In this document: in pieces, positions 1 through 11,149 of the stretch
Layout of the letters: every line of letters starts with the position of its first letter
Position numbering within the stretch: position 1 is the first letter of the stretch
NCBI RefSeq assembly: GCF_019393635.1
Contig: NC_057864.1
Span: forward strand, 443,246,822-443,310,821
Length of the DNA: 64,000 nucleotides
Reading direction: 5' to 3'
Source of the DNA: Dromiciops gliroides
Taxonomy: Eukaryota > Chordata > Mammalia > Microbiotheria > Microbiotheriidae
Notes under the pieces: model-generated
What the model saw: the letters and a program-made list of their open reading frames with translations, nothing else
Told to the model about the DNA's origin: nothing
Database searches by the model: none
Made by a program: the position numbers and the translations under genes

Positions 1-1545
1 ACTGCATGTTCTCCATCCCCGTTGCCCCGCTATAGCAGGGGTCAAAAGCAAAGTGGAAGGGCTCTGTTTGCCATATATGGCATCTGACTTTCATCATCTG
101 AGGAGAGCTGTTTCCTGTTGGGTCAGTATAGCCCTAAGAGCCCAGGGTACACAGCACAATGTGAGGAAAACGCTGAGCTCACAACAATATACCAAGGAAT
201 AAACAGCTCTGAGGTTTGCCTTTAAATCACCATAAGTGGACAGGGTGGGTGGTGGTGTGTTATTCATATTGCTATGCAACAGGGGAAAAAAAAATAAAGG
301 TGATTTCACCCACAGCCCCAGGAATACTTTGTTCTATCAGATTGTGGTGTCTGAATCTAGACATGCTGGAGGGAGGAGGGTTTTTCATGTCAGATACCAG
401 CCACAGTATCAGAAAGCAATTCTGGGCTGGCAATTGCTGGTTGTTGGTTTTTTTCCCCCTCTTGAAATTCCACAGTGAATATATTTAGAGGCGCTCAGGG
501 AAGGGAGTCTGCTGTTACAGTGGGTTTGATAGAGTCCAGTGTTTACAAAGCCAGGATCAGAACCTTGGGAAACTCAAACCAAACTGTCAGCAGGATGCAA
601 AGTGATTTATCAAGTTGTGGATTACAAATTACACCTTCCAAAGAGGCCCAGGGCCAGCTGAGCCACTGGAGTATGGGGAGACCCTACAAAGGGAAGAGGA
701 AATGCTGCCCTGGACAGTCCTGAGAGCCTGCATCTCCGGAAAGCTCAGGGGGACCTGAGTATTTATGTAAATAAAAGATGTTTAAGGGCCCTCTCAGTTT
801 TCAGGAAGTTAGTTCTTTGTCCCCTCTTCCAACAGCACCCTATCCCTCAAATCCTATTGTTCAGGAAACAGCCAGGGGATGAACTAGGTCAGGATTTTTC
901 TGGATTTTGGTCTCCTCACAAAGCAGAGGCAATTATTTAGGTAATTTGTCCCAAGTCAAAGCTCCTTGCCAAATCATCTGTCCTCTTTACCTGAATGGGG
1001 TTATACTGCTGGGAAGGGCTGCGTTGGAGGGGAACAGGGACCCTGTTTCTTTGTCTAGGGTTAGCCCATGTAATAAATTTTAATAAAGGCGCCTAACGAA
1101 TACTTGCTAAATTGAACTGAATATCTGAAATTTTAAAATGAACCAAGAGGCAACCCCCCCAAAAAAAACCCAACCCAATTCCAACCCCGCCCCAAAACAA
1201 AACAAAAAAGAGACTATAAAGACAGTCAGTAGGACAGAGGGATAAAGGACAGAGTTGTGAATGGGTTGTGATCTGCGCTCTTGGAGGGAGTTTCCACACT
1301 GAGGTCACAGAACCATTGAAATACTATAGAACAAGGCCGACTGAGTCAGCCTTGCTGGCTAAGGGGCAGAGTACAGATTTTTCTCAAGATGCAGCTAATC
1401 CAAGTCATTAACAAGCCTTCCTGTCAAAAGGCATACTATAGTTATTCTCCCTTTTGTGGTTTTGCTCAAGTTCTCTCTTCTTCCCCCTGCCTCCCACCTG
1501 GCAATATGCCCTTTGCTGTCTTTTACCCAGTTCCTACTTATCATT
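1..1545. other. No gene or named repeat seen
   Basis: Short open frames only, none with recognisable protein features. Nothing here repeats elsewhere in the window in an obvious way. It falls inside the inferred TSPAN2 intron 1. Confidence 0.6.
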
Positions 1546-1815
1546 CAAAGGGCCAGGTATAGGAGATGAAGTGCTGGACTTGGAATCAGGAAGATGTGAG
1601 TTCAAATTCAGCCTCAGATACTTCCTAGTTCTATGACTCTGAGCAAGTCATTTAACCTCTGTTTACCTCCATTTCCTCATCTGTAAAATGGGGATGATAA
1701 TAAACACCTACCTCCCAGGGTTGTTCTGAGGATAAAATATTTGCAAAGCACTTTGTAAGCCTTAAAATGTTATAGAAATGCTATGATTATTATCATTTTG
1801 TTATTATTGTTAATA
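1546..1815 (+). repeat. MIR-like CORE-SINE
   Basis: Contains, in order, the tRNA-like head (tggacttggaatcagga), the core (agcaagtcatttaacctc), CATCTGTAAAATGGGGATGA and the tail with GCAAAGCACTTTGTAAGCC. It is full length for a MIR-type element and clearly old. Confidence 0.8.
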
Positions 1816-2084
1816 ATAATTCTTCCACAAAACCTTTTCTGACTACTTGGAAAACACACTTAAAGGGAAGTCAGGAAACCTCACCCACTAACTGTTCTGA
1901 TCTTTGAAAAGTCACTTCTCTCCCCCTATCTAATAAGGAACTTGGCCTAGATTCAACAATTCAGCAAACATTTATTAATTCCATCCTCCCCACAAGACAG
2001 TGTGGGGCAAAAGCCTCCCTTGTCTTGTGTTTTTTACATCACCATAGTCATCCTAAGGATCCCTCCCCATCCTACTCCCCCTGG

Positions 2085-2860
2085 GGCAGGTAGGTGGCGC
2101 AGGAGGACCTTAGTTCAAATCCAGCCTCTGACACTTGAAACTTACTAGCTGTGTGACTCTAGGCAAGTCACTTGACACTGACTGCGTCTAACATCTGGGG
2201 TCATCTTGATATACACACACACATACATACACACACATACACATATATATGTTTCTTGCCATTGGACCCAGATGGCTCAGGAGGAGAGATTGAGGTTAGT
2301 GACTTTGCACAGCCCTCTGTAATGATTGGAATGATGCCACCTGCTGGAGAGTTACAGTAGGAAAGCTCCACCATAAGGAGAAGGCATCTGAGGGCAAGCC
2401 ATGAGGTCAGTTCCTTGGCGTCAGGAAGTGACGTTTGCTCGTGGGTACTACTGTCTATCAAGGCTACCAGCCAATCAACTTGAGGAGCCTCCCATTTCTG
2501 GGAAGAGGACACGAAGTAGGAAGTGGATGCTGGCAGAGGGCTTTTTTCTCTTTTGGTTCCTGACCTCCCAATGGCAGGTCGGATGATGGGGTCTCTTAGA
2601 AATAGTTAGATTTTTACCTTTCTCTCTGATCCTAGTGCTCTTTAAAAAATACTTAAACACTTAAATATTCTTGCTAAAGCTTATAATTTACTGGCGACCA
2701 CTCATTAGATTTTAGATAGTATAGCTAGAATTGTAGCTCCTTACACCTCCCTCACTTAAATCCAATTCACTGCAAGTCATGACATTGGTAAGTGATATCA
2801 TGATGACATCACCTACCAATTTCACGGTTTCCTTTGAGAATGAAGGACAAACAACAGCTT
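2085..2860 (+). repeat. Composite CORE-SINE with RTE-type tail, split by an LTR
   Basis: The head (GGGGCAGGTAGGTGGCGCAG) is the tRNA-like CORE-SINE head. The second half (cccagatggctcaggaggag, gactttgcacagccctc) and the end (gagaatgaaggacaaacaac) match the tail of an RTE-type LINE seen elsewhere in this window. The two halves, 2085-2317 and 2746-2860, are separated by a solo LTR. A CA/CATA tract at about 2212-2251 has grown inside the element. Confidence 0.75.
2318..2745 (+). mobile_element. Solo LTR of an endogenous retrovirus (fossil)
   Basis: A 428-bp block begins TGTAATG and ends CTTACA. It is flanked by the 4-bp duplication CCTC (2314-2317 and 2746-2749), and it interrupts a SINE that reads continuously on both sides. 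No internal viral region is present, so it is a solo LTR. A 4-bp duplication fits a class I (gamma-like) element. It is younger than the SINE it splits. Confidence 0.8.
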
Positions 2861-2861
2861 A

Positions 2862-3232
2862 GTACAGTGTCTAACGCACGGTAGGCTCTTAATAAATGTT
2901 GATTGATTACCTCTGACACATTCCAGCTGTAGGACCACGGGTCCCACTTAACCTCTCTTTGCCCAACACAATTCCAGAAGATAAATGAAGAGAATAGTGA
3001 CGAGAGGAGTTTTTGATCTATGTTGGTAGAGGGAATTTCTGCACCTGAGAGTACCCTATATATATGAAATTGCAAATTTGAGCCTCTCCCCAAATGCACA
3101 AAGCACTGTTGCAGATTCAGAGAGGAAAAACAAGAGCCCCAGTCCTCAAGGAGCTTATCCAAAAGGTGGAGATAAGACATGTATATAGACAAGTGATAAG
3201 CAGAGTGAGAATATGACCAGGGCAGAGTCAAG
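2862..3232 (-). repeat. L2/MIR 3'-end fragments
   Basis: At 2865-2915 there is a MIR/L2-type end (aataaatgttgattgatt). At 3095-3230 there is the antisense of an L2 end (cctcaaggagcttatcc). Both are short and decayed. The orientation given is for the second. Confidence 0.5.
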
Positions 3233-3853
3233 ATGCAGATCCAAAGTCTGGAATCTTGAGGGAGAGAATAGGATCCCAGATCTGGAGGAGGAAGGCACCT
3301 TAGAACTCAGCTAGAATAACCTCTAAGCAGGTTGGAGGAGATGGGTTAAGTACCTTGCCCAGATAGTAAGGAAAGAGATTAGGATTTAAACTCAGGTCCT
3401 GGGACTCCAAATTCATTGCCTTTTCTACCTCAATACATTTCCTCCAGACCACTTTTTAGATCCAATATATTATGATTCTATATTGCAACAGTACAAGATC
3501 TCTAATACTCAAGACGCAAATTGATACCACACAATTTTCTCTTCATTAATAAACCACTTGGTGTTGTTTCATCCTTTTTGTCACCTTTTTTAAAACAAAA
3601 AAAAATTGTAAAATCCTTAAAGGCAGGAAGTGTGTTTTATTCTTCTCTTACAAGCCACTGAGATATTCTGGTATGGTGAATATAGGACAGGCCTGGAAGT
3701 TAGGAAGCCTTAGGTTCAAAGTCAGATTGAGGACACATAAACTGTGTAACAATAGGCAAATCACTTAAGTTTTCAGGGCTTCCAGATAACTCTCTAAATG
3801 TCACTTAAAGAGAAGTTGCCCCTCTTTATTTCTCCATCAGAACACAGTTGTTC
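3233..3853. other. Mostly unassigned; weak MIR-like stretch
   Basis: The stretch around 3285-3430 has the pattern of an old MIR-like element in antisense (accttgcccagatagtaagg, aactcaggtcctgggactcc). I recognise nothing in the rest. Confidence 0.4.
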
Positions 3854-3967
3854 GGGCACCTAGGTGGCACAGTGGATAAAGCTCACTGACCCTGGATTCA
3901 GGAAGACCTGAGTTCAAATCTGGCCTCAGACACTTGACACTTATTAGCTGTGTGACCTGGGCAAGTA
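3854..3967 (+). repeat. Young CORE-SINE, 3'-truncated
   Basis: Starts GGGCACCTAGGTGGCACAG and stops within the core, with no A tail. It is flanked by near-perfect duplications AGAACACAGTTGTT (3839-3852) and AGAATACAGTTGTT (3968-3981). Confidence 0.85.
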
Positions 3968-3981
3968 AGAATACAGTTGTT

Positions 3982-4689
3982 TTCTACTGTGATTGAATCA
4001 TACGTCAAGACTAAAAAAAACAACCCCCACTGCTAGATCTAAGACCAATTCGTGCCATATAATTGGTACTTTGTAAATACTAATTAATAAACCTTTTTGC
4101 AGCAGATTTACCCTCCCAATTATACTCTTTTCAGGCAGATTGTAAAACCAATTTGTCTCCATGAAGAGAAGGGGAGAGATGGTCCAGAAAAGATTTGTAA
4201 TTGGTATTAAAAATATGCAGCAGATAATCCAGAGTAGATAATTTATATCTTGATGATCAAGGCTCAGCAACACATGTAACATGAAATTTCTTAAAGTCTC
4301 GAATTTTGTGCCTTGATAAGCATTGATTCATAAAAGAAACTCGGTGAAACTGTCTGGGCTGGCAGAAATCATGTGTTTGACATTTTAGAAGAATATACTT
4401 CTCTTCCAAACCTTCTGCTGGAGACTCCTGCTAAGGGCAGCCAAGGGAGAATGCGGTCTTCTGGGAATTCCTCTGCTTTGGCAGAGACAAGTGGAGACTA
4501 CCTCATTCCCAGGGGCCCATTTATTAATTAGTCACAATTGGGAGAAGAAGGTCTTTCTCAAATTGAACACTTTCCCCAAACCAGCAAGAATCCTTTCCTT
4601 CCATACCTTCTTCGAAGATTGGGTAGTTTTAAATGGCTCAGGTCACTACTGCCCCATTCCTGTCCCATAGGAATAACTTAAATTAGTTG
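3982..4689. other. No gene or named repeat seen
   Basis: Unique-looking, AT-rich sequence inside TSPAN2 intron 1, with no long open frame and no recognised repeat. Confidence 0.5.
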
Positions 4690-4880
4690 GTACTTTGGTG
4701 TTTATAAGACAATTTCTTCCCCACAATCCTGTTAGGTAGATTCTACAGATATTATTATCTCTGTTTTATATATGAGGAAACTGAGGCTTAAGAAGTCACC
4801 ATCACCCAGCAGATAGGATATGTCAGAACGAAGATCCAAACTCCAAACTTCTAACTCCTAACTCTGGACCAATTGTTCTT
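4690..4880 (-). repeat. MIR-like relic
   Basis: Antisense MIR text is present: tttataagacaatttcttcc, then tatgaggaaactgaggctta. It is diverged and lacks clear ends. Confidence 0.6.
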
Positions 4881-5880
4881 TTTTTGATATCACTACTGTA
4901 TCAGAAAACAAAACCAAAAAACCTACATTCAGCAGAGATTCCTCACCCCTACCACATAGCCTGTTGTCCTTTGGCGCAGTCCCCTTACCCAATGCAAGGT
5001 AAGGGAGAGAGAGAAAACATTTAGACCCTATTTTGATTCCTTGAAGATGTAGGCACAGAGAGATCTGGGAAGGGTCTTGTCTTAGTCATGCCTCTGAGAA
5101 TTTGAAATACCCAAGGCTTCATGACCCTCTGCCAGGGAACCACTGCCTCCACCTAGGAGGTGGGAACCATATTTGGTGCTTGCTCCTCCTATTGTCAATA
5201 AACTCCTTCGGAGTTGGATGAGATCATCTCTGAGAATCAAAAGGTGCTGGGTACATTGGAGGATTCTGAGAGACCTGGTTGGCTTCGGGGACAAGACTGT
5301 TTACCTTGGGAAACCCCCCTCACACAAGCCTCTGGTCCCCAGCCAGCACTTCCTCTTCTCTGCTGGGGACCTGGGTCTACCGTGAACCAACGTCCTCCTG
5401 CACTGCCCCCCCCTTCTCCAAAACAAGAGATTTCTCTCCAAATTTGGTTCTGTTTCATGGCCTCAAAGGGGCATCCTGCACCTGCCAGGACCCTCCTGGC
5501 CCCTTGATCAGACAGACCCTGGCTCCTGAGGGGAGGGAAGGCTGGAGAGAAAAAACCAAACCTGACGGACAATCAGGTTAGAGGGTGGGAGGGGAGGTGG
5601 GGCTGGTGAAGGCAGAAAATCCACACCAGGTGAGGAGAAGCAGGTGGTGCCCCATTCATCCAGAATTGCCTGGAGGACTGAGGAGGGCTGGGGGAGCCTT
5701 TAGAGAGAGGCAGGAAGGAATCCCTGCCCCAGAATGAAATCTCAGTTTAAAATGACTCCCCGAGTCCTCTCCCGCCATCCCCCAACCTTTCTGCCTACCT
5801 CGTTTGCTTTTTCCTCTATGCCTCTCCATCCCTTTTTCTCCGGTTCTCTCCTTCTTCTCTTTGTGTCTCTGTCTTATTTC
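4881..5880. other. No repeat seen; increasingly GC-rich intron 1 sequence
   Basis: Open frames on both strands lack recognisable domains and lie just downstream of TSPAN2 exon 1 in gene orientation. Base composition rises towards the promoter CpG island at about 5990. Intronic regulatory sequence is possible but nothing specific can be named. Confidence 0.4.
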
Positions 5881-5896
5881 CCCTTTAGGTTCGCGC

Positions 5897-5942
5897 ACAC
5901 ACATACATGTATGCACACACATACATGCACACATATGCACAC
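5897..5942. repeat. CA/CATA low-complexity tract
   Basis: Imperfect alternation of CACA and CATACATG units close to TSPAN2 exon 1. Confidence 0.8.
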
Positions 5943-5989
5943 GCCCCTTCCTCCCCCTTCAGTTCCCCCCACCCCTTCACTGTCACTCT

Positions 5990-6310
5990 CGATCTCACGC
6001 CCGCCCGGACCCAGACTCAGCAACTGCAGTCCCTCCTTCCCATCCTCCTTGGGGAAACCCCCCCATTTGTCCCGCTCCCCTCAACCTGGGGGCGCCCACC
6101 CCGCTCCCCGCTTGGGGCTCTCACCCAGAAAAGCAGGTTGAAGGCGAGCAGCATGTACTTGATGCAGCGCAGGCCCCCGAGGACGCGCCCCATCCTGCGG
6201 CCCCGGCAGCAGCGGGATCCCGAGTCCCCAGGCCCGGCTGCGAGCTCAGCTGGAGCCCCGCGGGGAGGGGGCGGGGCCACGGGGAGGGCGGGGCTTCGGG
6301 CAGGGGAGGG
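5990..6310. promoter_or_regulatory. CpG-rich island at the TSPAN2 5' end
   Basis: A block rich in CG dinucleotides (gaggacgcgccc, gaggtgcgg-type runs) spans the first coding exon, its donor and the upstream region. This is the usual setting of a vertebrate promoter. Limits are judged by eye. Confidence 0.7.
6125..6193 (-). CDS. TSPAN2: Tetraspanin-2, first coding exon
   Basis: Tetraspanin-2 is a four-pass membrane protein known from oligodendrocytes and myelin, where it organises membrane protein complexes. The exon encodes 23 residues that start MGRVLGG and end LRCIKYMLLAFNLLFW. From memory, human TSPAN2 starts MGRFRGGLRCIKYLLLGFN, so the assignment is stronger to TSPAN2 than to TSPAN4, TSPAN9 or CD151, which start MARxC. 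The Cys near residue 10 is a usual palmitoylation position, and the hydrophobic end opens the first membrane segment. The ATG has A at -3 and G at +4. A GTGAGAG donor follows directly after the Trp codon in phase 0, the usual tetraspanin intron 1 position. The remaining exons lie beyond the left edge. Confidence 0.9.
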
Positions 6311-6340
6311 ATGGGGAAGGGGGCGCTGTGCATGTAGAGG
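6194..6340 (-). promoter_or_regulatory. TSPAN2: TSPAN2 5' UTR and core promoter region
   Basis: Directly upstream of the TSPAN2 start codon. Two GC boxes are visible on the plus strand, GGGGCGGGGCC near 6268-6278 and GGGCGGGGCTT near 6286-6296, the binding type of Sp1/KLF factors. No TATA box was seen. The transcription start cannot be placed from sequence alone. Confidence 0.6.
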
Positions 6341-7199
6341 GAGGGAAAGGGAGAGGGGTTTGGAGAGAGAGGAGGGGGGAACCAGAGGGCGTAGGAGAGT
6401 GATGGAGGGAGGAGGGGCGTGGGTTGAGGGAGAAGAGAGCTCTTGGAATGGTCTGGGGGCCAGAATTAGCAAGTGCCACGCTCCCTCCCTCTTTCCATAC
6501 CGATACTGTGTGAAGTGCCTCTTTGGACTCCCCAGCAATGATGAAAGGAGCTTTTGGTAAGAAAAAACCTCCAGGGGAACCCTTTTGATCTAGAACTGTT
6601 AGCCTGCTTAATCAGTAAGAGAAACTGACCGCATCCGCAGGGCTTGTGACTATACCAGGGGAAGGTGGTTTTAGGTAGGACAGTCGATCAATTCAAACAA
6701 GCATTTGTGAGGTACCTGCTCCCCGCCAGGGACTGGGGGGTCCAAAGTAAAAAATGAAAGCCCCTTCCTTCAAAGAGCTTACATTCTTTTGGGAGTAAAT
6801 ACCATGTATACGCATGGCCTACGCAAAACAAATACAAACATGGACAAGACCTGTGATTTCACTGGTGTTAGGCAGTCCTAGGTGAAGAAATGTCCTCTGT
6901 AAGGCAAGTCCCTACTTCATCTGCAGTTTAGTCATACAGAAAGTAGGGAGCAATGCCCAGGGGTCAGAAAGCTAGTGTTGTGTCAAAGTTAGGACCTGAA
7001 CCATCTTCCTGGCTTCGAGACCTATGGGAGACATTCATATAGAGAAAGTACAATGTAATTTTAGAGGATATGCCAAGAGCTGGTGGAATTGAGAAGGGCA
7101 GTGCACTTAAGGTTGGAGTTAAAACGACCCCCCCCCCCATCCCTCACCTCAGGGAATTTACATTCTGTTGGGGGAATACATGTAAAACAGTTAAGTATA
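6341..7199. other. Intergenic; only short L2 ends recognised
   Basis: Purine-rich sequence upstream of TSPAN2 runs to about 6470. At 6715-6850 and 7135-7195 there are antisense L2 ends (ttcaaagagcttacattctt; agggaatttacattctg). The rest is unassigned. A run of nine to ten C lies near 7129. Confidence 0.5.
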
Positions 7200-7455
7200 T
7201 ATAATAATAGTAATAGTAATAATAATAATATCTAACATTTATAGAGAGCTTGAAGGTTTGCCAGGCACTTTACAAATATCTCATTTTCTCCTCATAACCA
7301 GTGAGGAAGTAAGTGTATTATTGTGCCCACTTTATAGATGAGGAAATCCAGGCAGAGGTAAAGTGACTTTTCCAGGGTCACACAGCCAGTTAAGTTTTGG
7401 AGGCTGGATTTGAAATTAGGTTTTACTGACTGTAGTTCTAGCACTGTTTCCACTT
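7200..7455 (-). repeat. MIR-like CORE-SINE with ATA-rich start
   Basis: A TAA/TAG triplet tract (7200-7232) leads into antisense MIR text: ggcactttacaaatatctca, gatgaggaaatccaggcag, gtcacacagccagtt. The triplet tract corresponds to the 3' tail of the element. Confidence 0.8.
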
Positions 7456-7489
7456 CAAATCCTAGCTGCTTTATATATGTGATAATCTG

Positions 7490-7680
7490 AGGAGGGTGAG
7501 AGGGCTCACCAACAATGAAGGGGGATCATGGGAGGTTTTCTATAGGAGATCCAAAGAGGTGAGCCTTGAAGGGAGCTAGAGTTCCTGGGAGATGGAGGTG
7601 AGGAGGGGGTGCATTGGAATGTATTGGCATAGGAGACAATTTATGAAAAGTTAATCTGGAGTGCCCAGTTCAGGGAGCAG
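7490..7680 (-). repeat. L2 LINE fragment
   Basis: Antisense L2 3'-region text (gagccttgaagggagct, then aaagttaatctggagtg), matching the larger antisense L2 copies at 22545 and 54930. Short and diverged. Confidence 0.5.
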
Positions 7681-8129
7681 CCCTAGTCTTGACTCTGTAA
7701 AGCAGGCTGGCTGCGAATGGCTCCAGGATACCAAGACACTCAGGAGTTACATGTCTCATCCCACAAAGAACAATTTTTCTAGGGAGTATGTGCTGGGAGG
7801 AGCAGGATTCCCCCCTCTCTCCCTCCCCCACGATTTTCCAAAGAAGAATGCTTACCTTAATAGGCATGAAGTTGAGGCAGCAGGGAGACAGCTGCCAGGA
7901 GGCTCCCAGCTGCGGTCACCACACTAGCTCAGCCTGCCAGCTAAGTTTGTAGAGTGGGAGGGCTGACACCGGGTCTGGACTCCTGCTAAAGTCAGCTAAC
8001 AGTCATCGGTTCTGAAAAAAGCATTCAAATCATCACGACCTTAACGGTGTTGTAGAAATCTGAACAAAAAGGCCAAAGCTTTTTGAATAGGGTATTGTGA
8101 TAACTAGTAGCGAGAGGATTGTGCTCAAA
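7681..8129. other. No gene or named repeat seen
   Basis: Short open frames only. Nothing recognisable on either strand. Confidence 0.45.
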
Positions 8130-8520
8130 AGGCCCTTCCTCAGACATCATCTAATCCAACCTCTTCATTTTTTTTGGAATAAGAGTGAGACTCAGAGGGG
8201 CTAAGTGATTTTTCCAAGGTCCCGCACATAATTACATATCAGAGTCAGGATCTGAACCTAGATCCTCGGCCCCAATCCATCAGCACAAGTGTCTGTCGAC
8301 TACCGATGACAGCAAAAGACAGTGTGTTGATTGCTGTGCAGAAAACTAGAGACAAGTAGGAATTGCTGAGAGAGAAGGGACCTCAGAGGCAATCTAATCT
8401 TAAACAATAACTGAAGAATGAATCCCTCTTACTACACAGTGGACATGGTGGGAACCCATTATCTAAAGCAGGACATTGTTGGATTACTTTAACTGTTAGG
8501 AAGTGTTTCCAGTCCTTCAA
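8130..8520. repeat. MIR-like relic followed by a CR1/L3-like fragment
   Basis: 8130-8290 has antisense MIR-like text (gtgagactcagaggggctaa, tcagagtcaggatctgaacc). 8365-8515 resembles a CR1/L3 or related relic (gttaggaagtgtttcc). Both are weak. Confidence 0.45.
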
Positions 8521-9224
8521 AGAGGTTCTAGACTAGAGTGTATTGTGTGGGGGTGGGGGTGGAGTTGGGATGGTGGTAGTAATACAGGACATAAAAGCAG
8601 AAAAAAACACACCTATCTAACAATTCAAGGCAGTATCAAATGAACTTTTACATTGATCATCTCATTCATTTCTGTGCAGTTGCTTTCCCTTGCCTCCTAC
8701 CCCTACCCTACCCCTTCCTGACTTGGGCACAAGATCTTAGTCTTTTGAATTTACACTGGAAAGGGTTCTGGCAGGGAGGAAGAATATGCATTACAGCAGA
8801 GGCCCCAAATATTGCCCACAACACTCTGGAGTGGGGCAGGACCAAATTAAAATGTAATTGGGAAATACTTAACAAGATAAATAAAACATAGATAACATTA
8901 CATTTGAAAACTAAGTTAATACTGGCCTGCAGGGATCCATATATATACAGATTAGTGGCTCTCATTTCTATTTGAGTTTGACATCACTGCATTAGAGGAC
9001 CAGTTAAATAGGCAGTTCCTAAGGAGCTGTCTTTCTCTGGGAAGCCTAAATCATTTGTCACTGTCGTCAGTCTCTGCATCTTATGGAGTAAGAATACCAT
9101 GAATTCCTTTGTTATGAAATGTATAGAAAAAGTCCTCAGTTTATATTAGGACAGCCAATGAAATAAGCATAAGCACTTTATTCCATGATGATATAACCAA
9201 TATCCTACTTATATTTTGGATAGT
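8521..9224. other. No gene or named repeat seen
   Basis: AT-rich unique-looking sequence. Open frames at 8640-8965 lack any protein-family signature. Confidence 0.45.
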
Positions 9225-9302
9225 GTCCTCCCAGCCCCTATGCCTACTATAGTGTCTGGCAAACAGTAGGCAATTAATGGCTATTAAATTGAACAAATAA
9301 AA
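9225..9302 (+). repeat. L2 3' end
   Basis: Short L2-type terminus: agtgtctggcaaacagtagg, then a poly-A-rich end after attgaacaaataaa. Confidence 0.55.
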
Positions 9303-9744
9303 TTAAACAAATTGTTTCTACAATTCAAGAAACTTGTAAACAAACAAGCAATATAGTTTATTCTTTATACTGTACAGTAAAACCTCAATCAAAACCCAAC
9401 TAATTGGAATTTGACTAGGATTGTTCATGAGTTCTGATTCTTGGAGATTCAAATGTAAAGAAAACAGGTGTACACTTGGGATTTTAAACAGATATCTATC
9501 ACACAGATGGCTGGAGGGCTCTCCCTCTTTGCTTTTGCCTCTTGAAATTTGTAGGTCATGTTAGAGAAGTGGCCTCCAAACCCTTCTGCTCTTATACTCT
9601 TTTCAGTAATGTTTTTTGAGCCTCCCAATATAAATAATCTACATGGATTTCTGTACTGATGTTTTATGTCCATTATAAACCATAGACATAAATAGAAGCT
9701 GAGAAAGGAGGAGATAAAGATGATAGCCTTAGCATAGCTAGATA

Positions 9745-9832
9745 CAGCTATTTAGATGGCACTTTAAGGTTTGGAATACTTTACCTGTTATCTTATTTAA
9801 TCCTCACAACAAATCTGGGAGGTTGGTATAAA
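9745..9832 (-). repeat. MIR-like fragment
   Basis: Antisense MIR text: ggcactttaaggtttggaa, ttaatcctcacaacaaatct. Confidence 0.6.
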
Positions 9833-9918
9833 AGATGAAATAAACCATTTAAAACATTTATTTTATTAACATCGTAATAATCCTTTCTGGTCTCACTAAC
9901 ATTATTGTAAGACATAGT

Positions 9919-10051
9919 GCGGCAATTGGGGTTAAGTGACTTGCCCAGGGTCACACAGCTAGTAAGTGTTAAGTGTCTGAAGTCGAATTTGAATTCAAGT
10001 CCTCCTGAATCCAGGGCTGGTGCTCTATCCACCGTGCCACCTAGCTGCCCC
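9919..10051 (-). repeat. Young CORE-SINE
   Basis: Antisense, from GGCAATTGGGGTTAAGTGAC to CACCTAGCTGCCCC. Complete except for a missing A tail. No clear flanking duplication. Confidence 0.85.
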
Positions 10052-10439
10052 TTCGTTATTTTTGAAAGTCTAGACTTGACACATTGTAATAATGATTCCA
10101 AAGTTTGAAGTTCAGTTCATTTCCATTTTGTTGGCTATGATTGGTGAAAAATGTGGGTAGATCTGAATGGAAATGCATCGTTGGCAATGCTTACCGAATC
10201 TCAGTACTAATTTTCAATCCTACCCACCAGTAAGGCAAATGTTTTTGTTGAAAATTCTTCTCTGATTGTCATTCAAACTAACTGGATGGTGTTGTACTTT
10301 TATATTTTTATTTATTTTATTATTACTATTTATTTTACTTTTATATTTTTAACAAATAGATTCATGCTGACTGCAACTGTTTGGAAAATCTGTGAAGAGG
10401 TTAGAAAATTCTGTTTCCAAGTTTAAGTGTGTAGATATC

Positions 10440-10442
<3 letters not shown>

Positions 10443-10474
<32 letters not shown>
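10443..10474. repeat. (AC)16 microsatellite
   Basis: Uninterrupted AC dinucleotides, likely polymorphic. Confidence 0.95.
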
Positions 10475-10480
<6 letters not shown>

Positions 10481-10556
10481 CCTCCCAGAAAATAGTAGTA
10501 GGGATTTTATTTTTCTCTTCATATTCCTAATGCTTAGCACAGGACCCTACATATTT

Positions 10557-10779
10557 TGTTGATTTGTTTTAGTCACGTCTGACTCTGTGATCCCATTTCT
10601 TGGCATCACTGGAGTGATTTGCCATTTCTGTCTCCAGCTCATTTTACAGATGAGGAACTGAGGCAAACAGGGTTAAATGACTTGCCCTGGGTCACACAGC
10701 TGCTGTCTGAGGTTGAATTTGAATTCATGTCTTCCTGCCACCAGGCCTGCTGCTCGATCCACTTCAATACCTAGCCACC
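10557..10779 (-). repeat. CORE-SINE with Bov-B-like tail
   Basis: Antisense order: tail (agtcacgtctgactctgtg), middle (tttgccatttctgtctccag), core (cacacagctgctgtctgagg), head. It interrupts an L2 end whose halves lie at about 10520-10556 and 10783-10830. Confidence 0.8.
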
Positions 10780-10782
10780 CTA

Positions 10783-11135
10783 CCTACTTACATATAGCAG
10801 GTAGCTAATAAGTGTTTGTTGAATTGAATCAAATTGATTTTCTGCTCAAAAACCTTCAATGCTTAATTAATAAAGTTTAAACTCCTTACCTTGTCATTTA
10901 AGGCCCTCTACAAAATGGGACCAATCAACTCAGACTTTATTTCCCCACTATTGACACTTTTGCTGCCTTGACACTTTGGGCCATTCAGTTAAAATTCCCC
11001 TCCTACCTGCCTTCATTTATTGAAATTCTACCCATCCTTCACGAGCCAGCTCCAGGGTTACCTTGGAAACTTTTCTCTGAATAATTGCCATGATGTATAA
11101 TTATCTGTTTCATGGCATTTATAGGCAGCCTTCAA
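10783..11135 (+). repeat. L2 LINE end plus an L2 3'-region copy
   Basis: An L2 terminus (tgtttgttgaattgaatc) is followed by sense L2 3'-region text: aaaccttcaatgc, actccttaccttgtcattta, aggccctctacaaaatggga, then catccttcacgagccagctc. It is old, with no open frame. Confidence 0.7.
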
Positions 11136-11149
11136 CATATTTCTGTACT

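Larger units (their letters stand above)
1..6124 (-). other. TSPAN2: TSPAN2 intron 1 (partial, runs off the left edge)
   Basis: This is everything downstream of the TSPAN2 exon 1 donor on the minus strand. I looked for exon 2, which in the family continues LAGSAVIAFGLW, and did not find it, so intron 1 is longer than 6.1 kb here. The intron holds MIR, L2 and SINE relics, one solo LTR and a CA-rich tract. That the intron extends past the window is inference from the absence of exon 2. Confidence 0.75.

Noticed and set aside
2809-3231. 140-residue minus-strand open frame
   Set aside because: Crosses a SINE end and an L2 end; no domain or gene structure.
5734-6560. Several open frames of 135-217 residues around the TSPAN2 promoter
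   Set aside because: GC-rich, low-complexity translations. Only the 69-bp exon on the minus strand has a recognisable product.
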